Shown here one piece after another: positions 16,051-18,797 of a DNA stretch of 18,797 bases. Position 1 is the stretch's first letter. Every line of letters begins with the position of its first letter. The position numbers and the translations under genes are program-made. This DNA comes from a bacterium (GTDB lineage Bacteria > Spirochaetota > UBA4802 > UBA5550), in NCBI GenBank assembly GCA_024224995.1, contig JAAENB010000827.1, positions 1 through 18,797 on the forward strand, read 5' to 3'. The notes below the pieces were generated by a model, which was given only the letters and a program-made list of their open reading frames with translations, was not told where the DNA came from and ran no database searches.

Positions 16051-16311
16051 ATGAGAGCAACATCATTATTCCTTGGTATAGTTTCAATAATTGCCGCCTT
16101 TATTCCGGGATACAGCCTTGGTGCATTAATTCCCGGAGTAGTTGGATTACTATTCGGCGCAATTGACTATAAACAAAGTGAGAAACTTGAGAGGCACAAA
16201 GCACTGCCTATTGTGGGCATTGTTACATCACTTATTGGCATTGCATTGGGTGTTCTATTTCATGCTTTTTGTTTGGGAGTATACGAGGTAGTGGATAAAA
16301 TACAAACTTAA
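16051..16311 (+). CDS. small membrane protein, DUF4190-like
   Basis: An 86-residue protein with two long hydrophobic stretches: about 4-38, likely a helical hairpin, and about 51-78. They are separated by a charged loop, DYKQSEKLERHKAL. The glycine-rich pattern GIVSIIAAFIPGYSLG...PGVVGLLFGAI, and then PIVGIVTSLIGIALGVL, resembles the small DUF4190-type membrane proteins, but the match is by eye only. AGGAG about twelve bases before the ATG supports the start. It is 23 bases downstream of the GDYXXLXY gene, so the same transcript probably includes it. The function is unknown. Confidence 0.65.
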   Translation: MRATSLFLGIVSIIAAFIPGYSLGALIPGVVGLLFGAIDYKQSEKLERHKALPIVGIVTSLIGIALGVLFHAFCLGVYEVVDKIQT

Positions 16312-16326
16312 TAATAATATCGAACC

Positions 16327-16899
16327 ATGATACCAGGGAAACTGCTTCAAAAAATAATATCCGACTTTCACCTTTCTTTAAAAGGGACTCACGGCCTTAT
16401 TCACTGGGCACGGGTTTTTGAGAACGGGCGCATGCTGTGCGAGCGGAACAACGCGCGAAGAGATGTTGTTGAACTCTTCGCGGTCCTTCACGACTCTCAG
16501 CGCAGGTCCGACATGGTAGACAAAGATCATGGGAGACGAGGCGCCCGGTACGCGGAAGAGCTTCGAGGAGAATTCTTTGAGCTCGATGACTCGGGGTTTG
16601 AATTGCTCGTTGAGGCATGCCGGTATCACAACCGGTACAGGAAGTGTGAGAATGAGACCATTCAAACCTGCTGGGATTCGGACAGGCTGGACCTGGGCAG
16701 GGTTTTTATCAAACCAAATCCGAAATATATGTATACACCTACCGCGAAAGATCCCGGGACAATAGACTGGGCCCTGGATAAAAATATAAATAATCACCGG
16801 CCGGGATTGATTGAAACTGAGTGGAATATGTCTGTGGAGTGGAAGCGGGGGATTCTGGGAAGTTTAAAAAAAATCATCGCCAGGGCAATATTGAAATAA
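16327..16899 (+). CDS. HD-domain phosphohydrolase-like protein
   Basis: A 190-residue soluble protein. The HD metal motif is visible: H26 in GTHGLIHWARV, then H55-D56 in AVLHDSQRR, then a DHGRRGARYAEEL block, then ACRYHNRYR, and finally CWDSDRLDLGRV, where the last aspartate would complete the metal site. This layout fits small stand-alone HD proteins that hydrolyse phosphate esters of nucleotides or related metabolites, but the substrate is not predictable. It lies 15 bases after the small membrane protein gene, without a clear ribosome binding site of its own, so it is probably translated from the operon transcript. A bidirectional-looking terminator follows directly. The HD assignment is fairly confident. 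Confidence 0.78.
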   Translation: MIPGKLLQKIISDFHLSLKGTHGLIHWARVFENGRMLCERNNARRDVVELFAVLHDSQRRSDMVDKDHGRRGARYAEELRGEFFELDDSGFELLVEACRYHNRYRKCENETIQTCWDSDRLDLGRVFIKPNPKYMYTPTAKDPGTIDWALDKNINNHRPGLIETEWNMSVEWKRGILGSLKKIIARAILK

Positions 16900-16929
16900 A
16901 TTCACTGCCCTGTTAACAGGACAGTGAAT
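16900..16929. terminator. terminator hairpin between convergent genes
   Basis: ATTCACTG at 16900-16907 pairs with CAGTGAAT at 16922-16929, and CCTG with CAGG inside, with one mismatch and a TTAA loop. It begins one base after the HD gene stop and also lies 10 bases beyond the stop of the minus-strand repeat-protein fragment, so it could serve both. The T-tract is weak on either strand. Confidence 0.6.
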
Positions 16930-16939
16930 CAGCAGCTTA

Positions 16940-17239
16940 TTATTCAACAACAATCTCTTTGTAATGATGAATCCGGTACTGAGAAATATCATACTCCCAT
17001 TCACTTTGACGGAGACGTAATTCCCATTTATATGTTCTTCCGTTACTGTCGTATTCATATACTAATTGCGAGGCAAAGTCATCATCTTCGGTAAACCATT
17101 CACCGTCAGCTCCGGCACCAGTAAACCACTCATAATCTTCTCCCGGGTCTTCGGCTCGCTCAGACACCGGATGGCCGGGAAAAATACGGAAGAAACTGTG
17201 GTTGAACCGGGGTCTGTTTTGCGAAGATGCTCCGGGCAA
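16940..17239 (-). pseudogene. remnant of a repeat protein with WFT.DD / YEYDSNG motifs
   Basis: The frame encodes DYEWFTGAGADGEWFTEDDD, then FASQLVYEYDSNGRTYKWEL, and stops after KEIVVE. The GxGADGxWFTxDD...YEYDSNGR pattern is, from memory, one unit of a repeat found in large secreted or lipoprotein-like bacterial proteins, where many units follow one another. Here there is only one unit plus a tail. No signal peptide precedes it: the frame is open only to a TAA near 17305, its best start is a TTG without a ribosome binding site, and the upstream 30 residues (PGASSQNRPRFNHSF...) look non-coding. I read it as the 3' end of a degraded or truncated gene. A short intact gene starting at TTG is the alternative. 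Confidence 0.5.
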
Positions 17240-17251
17240 GGGTTTGGTTCT

Positions 17252-17278
17252 GAGAGACGTTGCAGTGCAACGTCTCTC
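17252..17278. repeat. perfect 13 bp palindrome
   Basis: GAGAGACGTTGCA at 17252-17264 and TGCAACGTCTCTC at 17266-17278 are exact complements around a single base. As RNA the stem would open to about ten base pairs. It lies in the gap downstream of the cyclase gene and upstream of the repeat-protein remnant on the minus strand. There is no T-run, so the terminator reading is weak; a protein-binding site or a repeat remnant is possible. Confidence 0.6.
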
Positions 17279-17353
17279 TTCCCGGAAAACAGGCTCAATT
17301 TAAAAAGAGTTTCTTGAGAGAGAATTGCTTTTTATCTTGTATTAAAATATATT

Positions 17354-18628
17354 CTACAAAAGAGAATGAATATCAATAGAAACGGACTTTCCTTTAAGAA
17401 GAATATCCCCCACCCTTTTGGTATCGCACTGAACACTTGCGGAATCCAGGATCTCTTTTGATACCAGGATATCGGCATTATATTCTTTGCATTGCTGCTC
17501 AATCCTGCTGGCAATATTCACGGTGTCGCCAATGACCGTATACTCAAGGCGGTCTTCAATTCCAATGTTCCCAACAATTGCCGGTCCGTAATGGATTCCA
17601 ACTCCATGGCGGATAGTAAAGAGTCCTTTCTTTTCCCGCTCCGTATTAAAGAGGTCCAGGCTTTCACGCATGCGAAGAGCAGCCTTTACCGCGTTATTCA
17701 CATCACCCGGAGAAGGCTCGGGAGTTCCAAAGGTTGCCATGAGACCATCGCCAATAAACTTATCCAGAGTGCCGTTAAATTCAAAAATAGCCGCCACCAT
17801 AAAACGGTGATAGTCCGCGAGCAATGAAAGTGTATCCTCAGGGGAGAGGGATTCACTGATAGTAGTAAAACTCCTGATATCACTAAAAAGAACAACAACC
17901 TGCTGCACGGTGCCGCCGGGCTTAAAAAAGTCCTCCTCACTTCCCGTAATGGAACTAACAACATTTGGTGAGAAGTATCGGGAGAGCTGGCTGTTGGCAA
18001 CTTCATTCTCTGCTGAACTGATTATGGTTTCTCGGGCTCTTTTGCTTATTGTCATAAGGATCAAACCCATGAATAGAGTACCGCCGGCATTCATCGCGTA
18101 CATCAAAACATTGACCTGCGGCCCCATGAAGTGGAGCATATAATCACCGGTGTATTCAATACGAGGATCCTGTACCGCGACGACAAACAGGACCGCGTAA
18201 AGGAATGTGCTGCCCAGGGAAAACATGAGCGGGTATACCGGGTTAATGGCCAGGGAATTTACAATGAGGAGTAAAAATATAATTGAGGGTAATATCGTTT
18301 TAAGCAAAAAGGCGCGGGAAACAGTGCCATCCTCCAGAGTAAAATACCAGAGAAAGGGTAAAATAAAAATTATTATGATATCGATAATCACTGACACGGC
18401 ACCAACAATATTAACGGCCCTGTTTTTCTTAATCAGCAAAATAAAATAAACCATTAACGCGGAACTGGGAATAAAGACGCACAGCATGATAATTGTTTCA
18501 ACCGGGTTGTGCCCGGTGAATATCATTGCCAGGCTAACGGTCAAAAAGACCAGGAGTTTTCCATACAGGGCAAATTTAATCCCCTGGATCTCACGGTGGC
18601 GGATAAGGTCATGTGTTCTTTGTAACAT
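17354..18628 (-). CDS. membrane-anchored class III adenylate cyclase
   Basis: A 424-residue protein. Residues 18 to about 215 form roughly six hydrophobic helices with short loops, a membrane sensor or anchor region without a recognisable named domain. A linker (about 215-240, ENEVANSQLSRYFSPNVVSSI) leads into the cytosolic catalytic domain. This has metal-binding D250 (VVLFSDIRSFTTI) and D294 (KFIGDGLMATFG), the adenine-site lysine K290, and EYTVIGDTVNIASRIE, where T364 replaces the aspartate of mammalian enzymes. Thr at this place is typical of class IIIb cyclases, some of which respond to bicarbonate, and supports ATP over GTP as substrate. The RYFSP...VV linker is common in bacterial cyclases of this kind. 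It is probably transcribed alone from the promoter just upstream. The ligand of the membrane part is unknown. Confidence 0.88.
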   Translation of the reverse strand: MLQRTHDLIRHREIQGIKFALYGKLLVFLTVSLAMIFTGHNPVETIIMLCVFIPSSALMVYFILLIKKNRAVNIVGAVSVIIDIIIIFILPFLWYFTLEDGTVSRAFLLKTILPSIIFLLLIVNSLAINPVYPLMFSLGSTFLYAVLFVVAVQDPRIEYTGDYMLHFMGPQVNVLMYAMNAGGTLFMGLILMTISKRARETIISSAENEVANSQLSRYFSPNVVSSITGSEEDFFKPGGTVQQVVVLFSDIRSFTTISESLSPEDTLSLLADYHRFMVAAIFEFNGTLDKFIGDGLMATFGTPEPSPGDVNNAVKAALRMRESLDLFNTEREKKGLFTIRHGVGIHYGPAIVGNIGIEDRLEYTVIGDTVNIASRIEQQCKEYNADILVSKEILDSASVQCDTKRVGDILLKGKSVSIDIHSLL

Positions 18629-18659
18629 AGTTTAGCCTTTTTAGTTCACTTTTCTTATT

Positions 18660-18687
18660 ATTTTAATAAAATTAAAAAAAATGTCAA
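18660..18687 (-). promoter_or_regulatory. strong sigma70-type promoter of the cyclase gene
   Basis: On the minus strand TTGACA (18682-18687) and TAAAAT (18660-18665) are 16 bases apart, with an A/T-only spacer. The ATG follows 31 bases after the -10 box, and AAGG lies before it. This is the best promoter match in the window. Confidence 0.6.
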
Positions 18688-18797
18688 GGTGAATTCCCGG
18701 CCATTCAATCAATATATCAAATAATTAACATTTAAAACATTAATAGTTGACAAATTCCTCATCCAAAAATCAAAGTATTCAAATAAAAAAATATCAA
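18688..18797. other. AT-rich end of the window
   Basis: A strongly AT-rich stretch with no supported reading frame. It may hold regulatory sequence for the cyclase gene or for a gene beyond the window. Confidence 0.3.

Noticed and set aside
17062..17298. A 78-codon minus-strand frame overlapping the repeat-protein remnant
   Set aside because: It carries no family motif, starts at TTG without a ribosome binding site and conflicts with the frame that does show the WFT.DD repeat.

Overview
The window is about 18.8 kb of bacterial chromosome of moderate GC, densely coding, with compact operons and no integrase, transposase, rRNA, tRNA or CRISPR array that I could find. A lipobox-type lipoprotein and a membrane protein with a cleavable signal peptide point to a Gram-negative cell. 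The alternative haem/sirohaem route (AhbAB, AhbC), a GTP-type PEP carboxykinase, a Pth2-type peptidyl-tRNA hydrolase and a class III adenylate cyclase would fit an anaerobic or facultative bacterium such as a spirochaete or a deltaproteobacterial relative. This placement is an inference, not something a marker gene shows.

Layout: (1) 1-2935 holds loosely packed accessory genes: the 3' end of a PD-(D/E)XK nuclease-like gene, a lipoprotein with two similar halves, a convergent four-helix, histidine-bearing membrane protein resembling cytochrome b561, and an orphan AAA/STAND-type ATPase. (2) 3028-3414 encodes Pth2. (3) 3675-6608 is a tightly coupled tetrapyrrole operon: a fused sirohaem decarboxylase (AhbA-AhbB), the radical SAM enzyme AhbC and a Met8/CysG-N-type precorrin-2 dehydrogenase/ferrochelatase. 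Together they would take precorrin-2 to sirohaem, then to didecarboxysirohaem, then to Fe-coproporphyrin III. AhbD is not in the window. (4) 6938-9283 is a soluble hybrid histidine kinase. (5) The minus strand then carries a nitroreductase, an MFS transporter and pckG. (6) 13560-16899 runs on the plus strand: a DUF2157-type membrane protein, a GDYXXLXY protein, a small membrane protein and an HD-domain protein. (7) A repeat-protein remnant and a membrane-anchored class III adenylate cyclase close the window on the minus strand.

The most unusual structure is non-coding. Two large palindromes, 3444-3535 and 6633-6718, flank the tetrapyrrole operon. Each has perfect 25 or 27 bp arms around a loop. 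The loops share an identical core of about 34 nt in opposite orientations. The arms differ between the two copies yet stay perfectly self-complementary within each copy. This looks like a dispersed structured repeat family and is the best candidate here for something undescribed.
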